Source: Actinernus sp. WN-2022 (lineage: Eukaryota; Cnidaria; Anthozoa; Actiniaria; Actinernidae). Taken from it: 64,000 nucleotides of DNA. The notes under the pieces are model-generated. The model was not told the origin of the DNA. It was given only the letters and a program-made list of their open reading frames with translations, and made no database searches. Positions 54,901 to 64,000 of the stretch are shown here, piece by piece. The stretch is taken from contig JAOWCC010000554.1 of NCBI GenBank assembly GCA_030867875.1, forward strand, positions 62,001-126,000, read 5' to 3'. Every line of letters begins with the position of its first letter. The first letter of the stretch is position 1. The position numbers and the translations under genes were made by a program.

Positions 54901-56295
54901 TAGTTAACCCTTTGGATACCAACTACGCATATGTGGGTAGATAAATACAGCCTCGCTTGAATGTTTTCTTACCGTGGATTTACATGGGTTTGGGCTCCAC
55001 TTTTCAATTGATTTTGAATACGATTAACAGAAGTGCATTTCCCAGAAGATTTGGTGGATTTGCGATATTTTTGACGTATTCTTTTATACTTTGTTGTTTT
55101 GGTCCGTGTATTTAAAAATGGAGGCTTCTAGGCCTAATTGTGGAGAAGGTTTTGACTCTAGAAGCTGTCAAAACTACTTGGCAATCGCATTTATTGACGA
55201 ATAAATGTTACCTGAGACTGGGTGGAGGAAATAGTCCTTCCCGCAGTGCATTTGGTGCTCCGACATGGCAGCTTGCACGCATGCGTGGCGCACGCGCAAT
55301 AGACAGTTATAGTTGAGCGCAAAATCAGTTGTCTTAATTCTAGTCTACGTTCTACCAGGCACGTTCTATACTTTAGCGAATTTCCTTACATTGTTACAGC
55401 CTTTGAATAACGAGCTTTATCATAAACTTGGCGTATACTCGATCTCCGTACTTCATTCTCATCTTCAGTCATTTGTCATTGAAGAATGGTGAGTACATTG
55501 TCGAAGGATCGAAGTTAGTACTAGTAGTAGTAGTGTGTCGTTCTGCCATTGCATTGTGTTCAACTCCCAAAGCCAACAGTCAACACTCGTCGTCGCGTAA
55601 TATTCTAGCAAAGTTAAGCTTTTAGTAAAGATTAGTCCCCAGAGTCACTTATTTTTAGATTAAAGGGTACAGAGGGACGGATTTAGACAAAGTTGTGTAG
55701 TTCGTGAACGGTCGGAGTTTGTCGATTACTTTGACTAAGTAAGCTCTGTTGATGGTTGTTTCCTCGATCATTTCTTTGTGGCAATTAGTAGTATTAAAAC
55801 GAGAAGGAGATTTACTTCAACGTTAACGGTCATTCGCTGGCTCGTTTGATTTCATAATTTCTACATGTTCATAATTTCTTAAGGTTTATGTTAGGGATCT
55901 TCCCCCTTACCGTGCCATTAAACAGAAGAGCAAACTTTGTCAGGTCATAATCGGCCCTTTGCCCCGTTTATTCTTTCAGGACTTCGCTGTTTGTGCTGTC
56001 TGGCATTCGCTGTTGTTTCTGTGTTCACCATACACATACAACAACAGCAAAGGCCAGCCAGCACACAAAGCAATGAAGAATGGCCAATTAGGACACGAGA
56101 ATATTCTACCAGCAGGATTCCGCCCCATTTACAATATTACTAGCCTTAGATTCCAATGATCAATGACCTATAAACACTCCATAACTATAACAAGAATACT
56201 CGTTATCAGTATAATTTCTGCCCTATAATAATTATTGTGATTGGTTTCATTGTCATTTTATTTAAATGTTATCTTTATAATACCTACCACTGCTT
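54900..56295. other. No recognisable gene
   Basis: Contains possible upstream exons of the small spliced ORF that follows, but no domain or reliable splice pair was identified. ORFs at 55428 and 55937 are short and domain-free. Confidence 0.4.
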
Positions 56296-56300
56296 TCCAG

Positions 56301-56678
56301 GTATCCCCACCTACGTCTAGCAATTTATATGCAATATAGTTGCCTAAAGAAGCAACGGTAAGTTCTGTATAAATTTACAATATATAATTATTTTTACAGT
56401 TTTATTATAATATGATTAATGAATATTAAACAAATATTTTCTCTCTGGACCAACACAAATAGGAGATTTAATTTGAAAGTACCTGTAAACGTCTAACCAT
56501 TAATGTGGCTTTTTTGTTCATGTTATCTGCTAGGGTCCAAAAGGGCCTTCAGAAGAAATGCTTGGTTGATATGGGTAGAAACGAGTTTGTAAGAGATGTG
56601 TGTAACGTCATTCGACAGCACACAAGTTTTACCCTACACAAGCCCAGAGGCAACATGTGGCCCACACGAATCTTATAA
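56301..56678 (+). CDS. Small spliced ORF of unknown function (two exons)
   Basis: Exon 56301-56357 lies between CTGCTTTCCAG and GTAAGT; exon 2 begins after TATCTGCTAG at 56534. Joining them keeps one frame (ending ...YSCLKKQ in exon 1 and continuing VQKGLQKKCLVDMGRNEFVR in exon 2) to TAA at 56676-56678. Basic and helical; no family recognised. The start codon would be in an upstream exon. Support is splice phase only, so it could be chance. Confidence 0.3.
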
Positions 56679-56679
56679 A

Positions 56680-57430
56680 GAAGTAACATTTTTTGAAGGA
56701 TTCTATTGGCAGCGGTTTTGTAAGTATATACATGAATTTACAATACAAACCAGGGCTTTTATTAGTTTTGAAAAGGAGTAGGGTAATTGTGTTACAGTTA
56801 CTATACATGTATTTTAGTGCATATAAAGGTAAAACAATAATGGTCAAAGCAGGGCTAAATATAACGGCCGGTCAACGGACAATGTCCGGCCAGAATTGGA
56901 ACTTGCCCGGTCAAATCTTTACCTTGCCGGTCATTTTTGACCAGGCACGTTGTTGAGTAATTAGCCCAAATTACATGAGCAGTCAAAACAAAGGCTGGGC
57001 ACGAAATTGCGACCGATACGGGCGCCAATGTGATCAAATGTTCTCTGTTGGCGACCAAATTAAAACATCCAGTTGTCAAATTGGCGACTGAAGTCCGAGA
57101 TAAAAACAAAAAATATATCTGAGTACAGTAAATGGGAAAACTTTTGGCGACCAACTTTATGAAACTGGCGATCACTTTTCAAAGTTGAAGAGCCAAATGG
57201 CTCCATTGAAGTAAAAGCTAATTTCGGGTCCTGCAAGGCTTGATGGGGAAAACAGTACCTGTGTACAGTAACATAAATATTTGATTTAACCCCCTCCTTC
57301 CAATAAGCGCCCCCTTTGAATGAGTTTTTGTTAATAAGCGCCGCCATACATTGCACCAATAAGTGCTAGGTGTTTCAATAAGGGCCCTTAAAAAAATGTT
57401 TTATTTGCTATTTATCTGTCTGCTTTGTAT
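56680..57430. other. Repeat-derived sequence, no gene
   Basis: GGCCGGTCAA / TTGCCGGTCA motifs (56865-56940), GGCGACCAA(A/C) and GGCGATCAC motifs (57005-57170), and AATAAGCGCC motifs (57303-57345) each recur a few times and look like remnants of three repeats. The ORFs here are artefacts of them. Confidence 0.4.
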
Positions 57431-57435
57431 AAATG

Positions 57436-57606
57436 CAGGAGCCCATAACTAGGAGCGTCCATCCCGCATACTAGGCCTATGTGACAGCGTTTACACAAGT
57501 TAGGTTATTTTTAGAACGGTTTCCCGCAATCATTCCTAACGGAATAAAATCACAAAAGCGCGCAGCCATGTTGGTATTTAATGACGCTCCTAGTTACGGG
57601 CTCCTG
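57436..57606. repeat. 171-bp MITE
   Basis: CAGGAGCCCATAACTAGGAG and its near mirror CTCCTAGTTACGGGCTCCTG, arms 24 bp with one mismatch. A partial copy lies at 23882. Confidence 0.8.
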
Positions 57607-57609
57607 ATA

Positions 57610-58340
57610 AATGCATGTATATGTGTCCCAAAGTATAGTTTCCAAAATTAATAAATCAATAAGCATGGCCTTTAAGTTTTTAAGGTGTTTTGAATGTGAA
57701 CATTATGTTAATAATATTCTGTTAAACTTAGTTACTGGTACAATCAAACTCTGCTTTACAGACACCTGCTTATTATGGTCACATTGTTATTACATGTAGA
57801 ACCTGTTAATACAGATGCTTTCTGTTGTCCCTATGGTGTCCATATTAACAGTGTTTGACTGAATAAAACATTTCATGGACCGTGCTTGAAGATCCAGCGG
57901 TTGTTCTGCATGGACTCCGAAGTCACCCATGCCCACTAACCACTGCAGAATTGATCTCTTATTACTTGTTCTAGGTGGTGATATCTAGCTCGCATCTGAT
58001 TGACTACGAATCTTAATCGCAAAATTCACGGCCAGTCAGAGTACAACGATAATTTTGTGTCACAGCGTGAGTCGCCAGTGGTCTTGAGAGCGAAAGCTTT
58101 TTATGTTGATCATGCACAAAACTAGTTTCCCTATTATCGGATACTGAAGTCCGAACAGTTCTTGCTGAAGTGAAGTAAATGTACTTGCTAGAGAATCTGA
58201 TGTTTTTTTGCTGGACAGAGCTATAGAATCTAACGCATTAAAATATACGAAGCTTTTTCTCCTGTTCTGTAATATATTATCTACATGAACATGTAGCTTA
58301 ATTACCTTAGTTTGAAACATGATATCAAATTTACCGAAAT
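57610..58340. other. No recognisable gene
   Basis: AT-rich, with domain-free ORFs. Nothing supportable. Confidence 0.45.
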
Positions 58341-58507
58341 CGCGCCTTGGAACGAATCATAAGAGATAGTTCTCCAGCAGTTAATGGGATGGATAACATT
58401 GGAGGCCATGCAGAACTACTGCTGGATCTTCGACATGTTCATGGACAAGAATGTAAAAATAATTCACTAAATTTCTCAGGATTTGCAAGGGATGGACATG
58501 GGTCTCA

Positions 58508-58998
58508 ATTCACCGATCCCACGTGTGATGATTTTAGAAATCAAGAGACTGGGATCTTTAACATGGAAATAACAACAGATATTTGAAAGGATGTTAAGGA
58601 TATTATAGACTTTTGTATGAGATTTTGCAGTCATGCTTACCAAACCTCGTTTTGGTGTTTTTCTTATCTAAAAACATCAATAACTATGCAGAGAAATGTA
58701 ATATAATTTTCAAATTTCTACAGTTTACTTATATAACCATTATTTTACGGACGAAAGGGTTATTTCTCCTTCAAACATTTAACATTGCCATTATGAAAAT
58801 TTGGGTAAGCATGACTGCAAAATCTCATACAAAAGTCTATAAATTCCATCCTTAATATCTTTTCGGGATTTCATCCTATACTATCAAAACTTTCCAAACT
58901 GTTGATTTGTATGTGCTCTTTGAAATGACTGTCGCTATTTCCATGTTAAAGATCCCAGTTTCTTGATTTCGAAAATCATCAAGCGTGGGATCGGTGAA
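58508..58998. repeat. ~490-bp inverted repeat with coding-like arms
   Basis: Both arms encode FTDPTxDDFRNQETGIFNME on their own strand (58512-58570 plus, 58940-58998 minus) and share a second mirrored segment, TAGACTTTTGTATGAGATTT, at ~58609 and ~58830. Some arm differences are synonymous. No family recognised. Either a TIR element or an inverted duplication of an exon. Confidence 0.6.
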
Positions 58999-58999
58999 T

Positions 59000-59480
59000 A
59001 CAATACCACAACTAATATACTTAGAATTTACCAAGTGATTCCAGGGAGGAATGCATAATCTGGTTTGAATGTAAAGTACTAAGGTTGATACATGCACGTC
59101 TGTTTAATTTGAAATGTGTTTACATGTACTGTAGGCAATATATAAAGGCAAATTTCTGTATATTTGTGTGGCAGGATGATGACGAACAATGAATTTATAC
59201 CTACATGTATTGTAGGATCTGGAGATGCCCTAAGGCCAGACCCTATTTACATCTGCATTGAGGGAAAGACAGTGGTTGGGCCTTTAAAGGCCCAGTACGG
59301 ACCTTGGTGCTATGCGCGCCTCTGTTTTTGTTTTGATTCGCTTCAAATCGAGGCTTATATTGTCTTGTGACCTTTCGGCTAGTTTCGGTCTCAGCTGCAT
59401 TCGATCTTGAACGTGCGGCGGGAAATCCAACCTGAGGGCTTTTAAATCTTTTAAATCATATCTAAATTTCCACATCGTTT
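59000..59480. other. Possible remnant exon, otherwise nothing
   Basis: A plus-strand stretch near 59215-59290 reads VGSGDALRPDPIYICIEGKT, which looks like conserved protein sequence but matches no family I can name. It is cut short before the retroelement that follows. Confidence 0.3.
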
Positions 59481-59484
59481 CCAA

Positions 59485-59684
59485 AATATAAAAATATCTG
59501 CGTTACGCAGTTTAGCAGGTATTTGTTTTCTGCACGTTCCATCATCGGAATGTTCATTATGCACATTGCGTTGTTCAACAGTTACGTAATAATGCGATGT
59601 GCATATGAGTATATAAGTAGCTTAACGAGTAAGTGTTCTTCCTTCGGTCTGTGAAAGCAACTGACTCCATACTTCAGTTATTTA
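59485..59684 (+). repeat. 200-bp leader repeat, copy A (5' end, promoter)
   Basis: Direct repeat of 60496-60695, identical except for two adjacent bases (ATCTGCG versus ATCTTGG). Contains a TATA-like GAGTATATAAGTAG at ~59606 and CTTCCTTCGGTCTGTG downstream, consistent with a promoter and transcript start. The gag ATG follows at 59693. Confidence 0.9.
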
Positions 59685-59692
59685 ATTTCAAG

Positions 59693-60355
59693 ATGAGCGA
59701 CGGAGAAGACCAACATCATAGTCCTAACCACGATCCGAGACATGGAATCCTGGATACAGCTACCGATATCGCTATCCAGTCTGCTATTAGTTCTTCAATA
59801 AGTGCCTTAACGGATAACCTGACGCAAGTTATTGAGTCTAGACTAAATAGCTTCGCTAAACGTTTTTCTGAAGAGACTTGTTCGACGGTGGAACACGCGG
59901 TCAAAAAGGCTCGCCTAGACAATTACAGTTGTAAACGTAAAGGAAACCAGCACCAATTCGACCACGCTCAACAAGTCTTAGGCCAGCTCGACGAAGCCTC
60001 TCAGGCGCTGAAGGTTAAATCTTACGAGAAAGTTAAGCGTGCATTGGAAGAAGGTACGGAGTTAGTAGTTAAGAGAATCAAAGCTATTAAATTGGCTGAT
60101 AAAAGTGAATTTGGGTGGCTAACAGTCGACGAGTACTTGTCGGACGAGTTGGCTTCGGATACCGACGACGAGAAAAGAATGTATCGTTCAGAGAGGAGAG
60201 CGGAGAAGAAGGTGAAAGATAAGAAGCGTATTCGTTTCAACCAGAAAAAAGGGAGAGCTAGTTCTGCCTTTGCATCTTCACCGAGGTATCAAGATAACAG
60301 GCCAGCTTATCGCACGGATAGCAAGCCAACGCGTCAGATTGGGCCTTGTTTCAAG
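59693..60355 (+). CDS. gag: Gag-like protein of the DIRS-type element
   Basis: I take the ATG at 59693 (MSDGEDQHH) because the upstream in-frame residues come from the leader repeat. About 220 residues: an acidic/His start, a helical middle (DIAIQSAISSSISALTDNLT ... HAVKKARLDN ... VKSYEKVKRALEEGTELVVK), an acidic patch (LSDELASDTDDEK) and a basic tail. It ends at GPCFK, the first half of a CCHC knuckle whose second half (CGEFGHLNATC) lies at 60740 after a 384-bp interruption. Read as written, translation runs into that insert and stops at 60406. The role is nucleocapsid-like packaging of the element RNA. Confidence 0.72.
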
Positions 60356-60495
60356 TTAAGTATTTTTACTCTTGACTTATTACTGCACTTTACAAGCTTT
60401 GTTTAACCTTCGGAATTATGCGTTGCTGACAGACCATAATCCAATATACTCAATGAATCAGGTCTATTGTCCTTATCATTTCGTAGTTAGTGCAG

Positions 60496-60695
60496 AATAT
60501 AAAAATATCTTGGTTACGCAGTTTAGCAGGTATTTGTTTTCTGCACGTTCCATCATCGGAATGTTCATTATGCACATTGCGTTGTTCAACAGTTACGTAA
60601 TAATGCGATGTGCATATGAGTATATAAGTAGCTTAACGAGTAAGTGTTCTTCCTTCGGTCTGTGAAAGCAACTGACTCCATACTTCAGTTATTTT
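60496..60695 (+). repeat. 200-bp leader repeat, copy B (inside gag)
   Basis: Second copy of the leader, 1011 bp downstream of copy A, with the same TATA-like box. It sits within the 384-bp segment that splits the zinc knuckle. It could provide a second promoter for the RT/recombinase part or be a by-product of template switching. Confidence 0.9.
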
Positions 60696-60739
60696 ATTTA
60701 ATTTAATATAACTTTGTTATATATTTGTTCCTTATATAG

Positions 60740-61225
60740 TGCGGAGAGTTTGGACACTTAAATGCCACATGTAGAAGAACCACTACTACTGCCAGGAGTA
60801 ATGGCCGCCGCCTCTGACTAGAAGCTGATTCGTCGACCGTGGAAGATTCACAAAGTCAAGTTGAGTGTAACTTAGACTTGTTCCATTCTTGTGATTGTGA
60901 CGAATTCAGTGTTAGTAACACTAGTCAAGGTGTTAAAGGTCGTTTGATGGCCTCTGTGAATGAATGGCTCGGATTCGTAATTAATACCATTTCAACGAAG
61001 TTCCAGATACCTGAAAAGAAAGTTTCCAAGCTTAAGAGTCTTTTAGATGCAGCAATACGAGACGGCCATTCGACATTCCGAGATTTAGCCAAGATTGCAG
61101 GCTCTATTATATCAGTGGCTTTAGCAGTCGGTCCGATTTCTCGTCTTTTTACAAGGCAGATGTACCTTTCTATCGAATCTAGATCAGCATGGGACCATAA
61201 CCTGCATTTTCACCAAGTCTCTTAG
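60740..61225 (+). pseudogene. Second half of gag knuckle fused to a core-less RT remnant
   Basis: One frame from 60740: CGEFGHLNATC completes a C-x2-C-x4-H-x4-C knuckle, followed by an in-frame TGA at 60818-60820, then open to 61225. The open part goes directly from a pre-RT linker (SNTSQGVKGRL) to the RT thumb region (NEWLGFVINTISTKFQIPEK, then RDLAKIAGSIISVALAVGPI). The entire palm with its Y-x-D-D is absent although the frame is kept, indicating an internal deletion of roughly 1 kb. Confidence 0.65.
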
Positions 61226-62296
61226 AAGAGCTAAAATTTTGGTATCAGAACATTGACTCGCTGAACGGCTATTCTCTTAGACCTCCACCCGGGGCCCATA
61301 CAATCATATTTACTGATGCTAGTGACATAGCATTTGGAGGATTTTCGGCTTCATTAGACGGTACTGTAGTTAGCGGATGATATTGGCCAAAGCTCGACAT
61401 ATCGAGAACTGAAAGCTATTTATAACGTATTGTTATCTTACGTCAAACAGTTGCAACACACAAGAGTTACAAACAACCAAGGCGCCGCTAGAATAGTTTC
61501 TATCGGAAGCTCCAATGTTGAGATCCAGTCGCTCGCCTTGGATATATTTTTTATCTTGCTTAGCGAACGGTATTGTTCTTGAAGCGCAGTGGATCCCTAG
61601 ATCTTGCAATGACAGAGCAGATCTTCTCAGTAGGTTCATCGATAAGGACGACTGGTCCGTCAATCCATCTGTGTTCCTAGTGATAGATGCGAAATGGGGT
61701 CCCCACACTTTCGACCGGTTTTCGGCGTATTACAACGCGCAACTCGCAAGGTTTAATTCTAATTTGCGTTTCCGGGTTGCAGCGGAGTAGACGTCCTGGC
61801 TCAAGATTGCGGTGACGAAAATAATTGGATTTGTCCACCAGTAAATTTTATAGTTCAATCAGTTCGAGCTCTCGTGTCCTGCTCTGGACACGGTACTTTG
61901 ATTGTTCCTGAATGGCCATCGGCTTATATTTGGCCTTTTTTGCATAGCAGTTCAACTCAATTTCAGACGTTCGTTAAAGAGGTATTCGTGCTCCCTAGGA
62001 TCAACGATCTGTTGTTAGAAGGTCAAGGACAGAGACAAACTTACCAGACTCATCCCTCCGTATTCTGCGATTGCCCGAGATTTGACATGCTAGCTCTTCG
62101 GCTATTATTCCGGCTTATAGTACGCGGTACCGTGACTTTACGCAATTTAGGTACCTTTTTTAGTACGAATTTCACCAATTTTGGCGTGTTACTTCACGCT
62201 AGTTGTCGCCTTCCGACATACCACTTAGATGCGTTATATCGGCTATTTAAGTGTGAAAACTATATTTACGTTTTTACATACGGTCACACCTTTTAG
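61226..62296 (+). pseudogene. RNase H and connection region, frameshifted
   Basis: After the stop at 61225 the sequence reads LEELKFWYQNIDSLNGYSLR and IIFTDASDIAFGG, the first RNase H Asp. Then TES/RELKAI (catalytic Glu), a piece at 61515-61790 with AQWIPRSCNDRADLLSR (last catalytic Asp) and a proline-rich connection ending near 62296. Three or more frames are used, so it is decayed. Confidence 0.7.
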
Positions 62297-63130
62297 TACT
62301 GATCGGCCATTTTAACGATTCATCATTGGATGTGTAAATTGCTATTGCCTACGGCTGCACCACTTAGGTGTGTAGTATTGGACATTGTTTATGATGTCAC
62401 CATTTAGGTGTGTAAATTGTTATTGCCTACGGCAGCACCACTTAGGTGCGTAGTATTGGCAATTGTTTATGATGTCACCATTTAGGTGTGTAAATTGTTA
62501 TTGCCAAGGCAGCACCACTTAGGTGCGTAGTATCGGCCATTGTTTATGATGTCACCATTTAGGTGTGTAAATTGTTATTGCCTACGGCTGCACCACTTAG
62601 GTGCGTAGTATTGGCCATTGTTTATGATGTCACCATTTAGGTGTGTAAATTGTTATTGCCAAAGGCAGCACCACTTAGGTGCGTAGTATCGGCCATTGTT
62701 TATGATGTCACCATTTAGGTGTGTAAATTGTTATTGCCAAGGCAGCACCACTTAAGTGCGTAGTATCGGCCATTGTTTATGATGTCACCATTTAGGTGTG
62801 TAAATTGTTATTGCCAAAGGCAGCACCAATTAGGTGCGTAGTATCGACCATTGTTTATGATGTCACCATTTAGGTGTGTAAATTGTTATTGCCAAAGGCA
62901 GCACCACTTAGGTGTGTAGTATCGGCCATTTATGATGTCACCATTTAGGTGTGTAAATTGTTATTGCCCATGGCTGCACCACTTAGGTGCGTAGTATCGG
63001 CCATTGTTTAAGATGTCACCATTTAGGTGTGTAAATTGTTATTGCCTACGGCTGCACCACTTAGGTGCGTAGTATCGACCATTCTTTATGATTCACCATT
63101 TAGGCGTGTAAATTATATTATTCGCAACAC
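62290..63130 (+). repeat. 78-bp higher-order minisatellite, ~10 copies
   Basis: CACCATTTAGGTGTGTAAAT recurs with starts near 62399, 62477, 62554, 62632, 62710, 62787, 62865, 62940, 63018 and 63095 (period 75-78). Each unit also holds a second, diverged half beginning CACCACTTAGGTGCGTAG, so the 78-mer is a dimer of ~39-bp halves sharing a TTAGGTG core. It separates the RNase H region from the recombinase gene. Confidence 0.92.
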
Positions 63131-63189
63131 CACGTGCACTTAGGTCAACACATAGTTAAACCCATCTTGAGTTTCTTTTTTAATTTGCA

Positions 63190-64000
63190 GACGTGTTACA
63201 ATCCGGAATCTGGAACGAAACGACGTTCTTGGTAGATCCATCCTTGCGGAGCAAGGTCAAAGACCTTTTTGAATTACAGTTAGACTCCAAAGCTTCATCC
63301 ACGGTTCAGAAGTACGGAGTTGGCTGGTCTAGATGGCGTACATGGGCTACATCCAAGTTGGGCGTTCCAGTTATTCCTGCAAAGCCTCTACACATAGCAC
63401 TTTTTATTACAGAACTTTCTCAACTTGCAGTCCAAAAAGGGACAGGGATATCTTCTATAGAATCTGTTGTCTATAGTATTAGATGGGGTCACAATTTAGC
63501 TGGATTCGAGCAGCTTCCAACTAATCACCCCTTAGTCAAATCAACCTTAGAAGGCGCAAGGAGAAAGCTTGCTCGTCCCATACAGCCTAAGGAACCCCTT
63601 ACGAGAGAGACAGTAGAGTGCATCGCACAGCATTACGCTACCTGCAATTCCCTCGCTGGCATTCGTTTTTTATTCGTACTCTTGTTAGGCTACGCTGGGT
63701 TTTTTCGTATCAACGAAATCCAAAATTTAGTACTGAAAGATGTAGTTATCTACGATGAACATATGTCTGTGTACATTTCTAAGCGCAAAAACGATCAGTA
63801 CAGGGAAGGACACACCTCTTTATTAGCTAGGTCTGGGAAGATTACATGTCCCGTATCTATTACGGAGAGGTTAATCCAGCTTTTACCGGCTCAACCTAGT
63901 CCATGTTTACCAATTGTTAGGCGCATCGTTAAATCTAAGTCTCGAGAGTATTTTCATGGAAGTAAAGGTATATCTTATACTACCCTTCGGGATGAATTCA
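63190..64000 (+). CDS. Tyrosine recombinase of the DIRS-type element, truncated by the window edge
   Basis: Open without a stop from 63190 (just after an acceptor-like TTTTTAATTTGCAG) to the edge, 270 codons. The N-terminal core-binding domain has SKASSTVQKYGVGWSRWRTW and IRWGHNLAGF; the catalytic domain begins near LTRETVECIAQHY. GYAGFFRINEIQNLVLKDV holds the first catalytic Arg (R-x-x-E-I), and SKRKNDQYREG the beta-hairpin Lys. The downstream H-x-x-R and Tyr lie outside. No ATG sits close to the start, so it is either spliced from an upstream exon or part of a longer frame. It would integrate the circular DNA copy. The best preserved gene of this element. Confidence 0.82.

Larger units (their letters stand above)
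59485..64000 (+). mobile_element. DIRS/Ngaro-type tyrosine-recombinase retroelement, right end beyond the window
   Basis: In order: a 200-bp leader, a gag-like gene with a CCHC knuckle, a remnant of RT, RNase H, a 78-bp minisatellite and an open tyrosine recombinase gene running off the edge. RT/RNase H followed by tyrosine recombinase, with no DDE integrase or protease, defines DIRS-order elements. The leader is duplicated internally. RT palm is missing and gag/RT are interrupted by an insertion and a TGA, so this copy is defective for reverse transcription. Terminal repeats cannot be checked because the 3' end is outside. Confidence 0.8.

Noticed and set aside
60355..60739. Standard spliceosomal intron in gag
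   Set aside because: The frame-restoring excision has TT-AG or GT-TA borders, not GT-AG; I treat it as an insertion unless RNA shows otherwise.
1..64000. CRISPR array, bacterial operon or integron
   Set aside because: Tandem repeats present lack unique equal-length spacers; gene structure is eukaryotic.

Overview
This window looks like invertebrate animal nuclear DNA, most likely an anthozoan cnidarian (stony coral or sea anemone). It is AT-rich, host genes appear only as short phase-matched exons with GT-AG signals, and the rest is a dense, nested mixture of mobile elements: CR1/L2-type LINEs, a tyrosine-recombinase (DIRS/Ngaro-type) retroelement, a Penelope fragment, TTAA-, TA- and TIR-flanked DNA transposons, a Mutator-like transposase, tRNA- and 5S-derived SINE-like sequence, and a virus-like gene cluster. 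There is no bacterial operon structure, CRISPR array or rRNA operon. Nearly every large ORF belongs to a mobile element and most carry frameshifts or stops.

Layout. 0-2.1 kb: a long-TIR DNA transposon cut by the window edge, holding a tRNA-derived SINE. 4.8-6.46 kb: a THAP zinc-finger coding fragment just inside a terminus that abuts TTAA (Kolobok-like logic). 7.4-12.5 kb: four phase-1 exons of a host collagen plus immunoglobulin-domain gene on the minus strand, with small TIR elements in its introns; one TA-flanked element (8.90-9.84 kb) carries a HIRAN-like coding fragment. 13.2-17.9 kb: a Tc1/IS630-like DDE transposase split by a CR1/L2-type LINE. 18.0-23.6 kb: a virus-like block with an integrase-like tail (+), a protein-primed family B DNA polymerase with an embedded EndoVII-like finger (-), a Cys-rich protein (-) and an ankyrin-repeat protein (-); two of these genes have a repeated upstream block. 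25.7-29.4 kb: three TIR elements, two with TTAA target duplications. 29.8-34.3 kb: a helicase fragment, a Penelope GIY-YIG fragment and a decayed LINE.

35.0-41.2 kb is the most complete mobile unit: a 6.2-kb transposon with 59-bp GC-rich terminal inverted repeats (4 mismatches), a transposase-like gene pointing right and a RecQ-like SF2 helicase pointing left, inserted into a ~120-bp tandem repeat. It matches what I remember of Academ-type (AcademH) transposons. 42-43 kb: 5S-derived SINE-like sequence and the first two exons of a leucine-rich-repeat gene with a 72-nt repeat exon. 43-50 kb: MITEs, a duplicated ~0.4-kb repeat and a 1.6-kb TTAA element. 50.4-53.5 kb: a Mutator-like transposase pseudogene and a LINE 3' end. 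54-59 kb: degenerate repeat arrays, a short spliced ORF of unknown function and an inverted repeat with a coding-like signature. 59.5-64 kb: a DIRS/Ngaro-type element with a 200-bp leader duplicated inside its zinc knuckle, a lost RT core, a 78-bp higher-order minisatellite and an open tyrosine recombinase gene running off the window.
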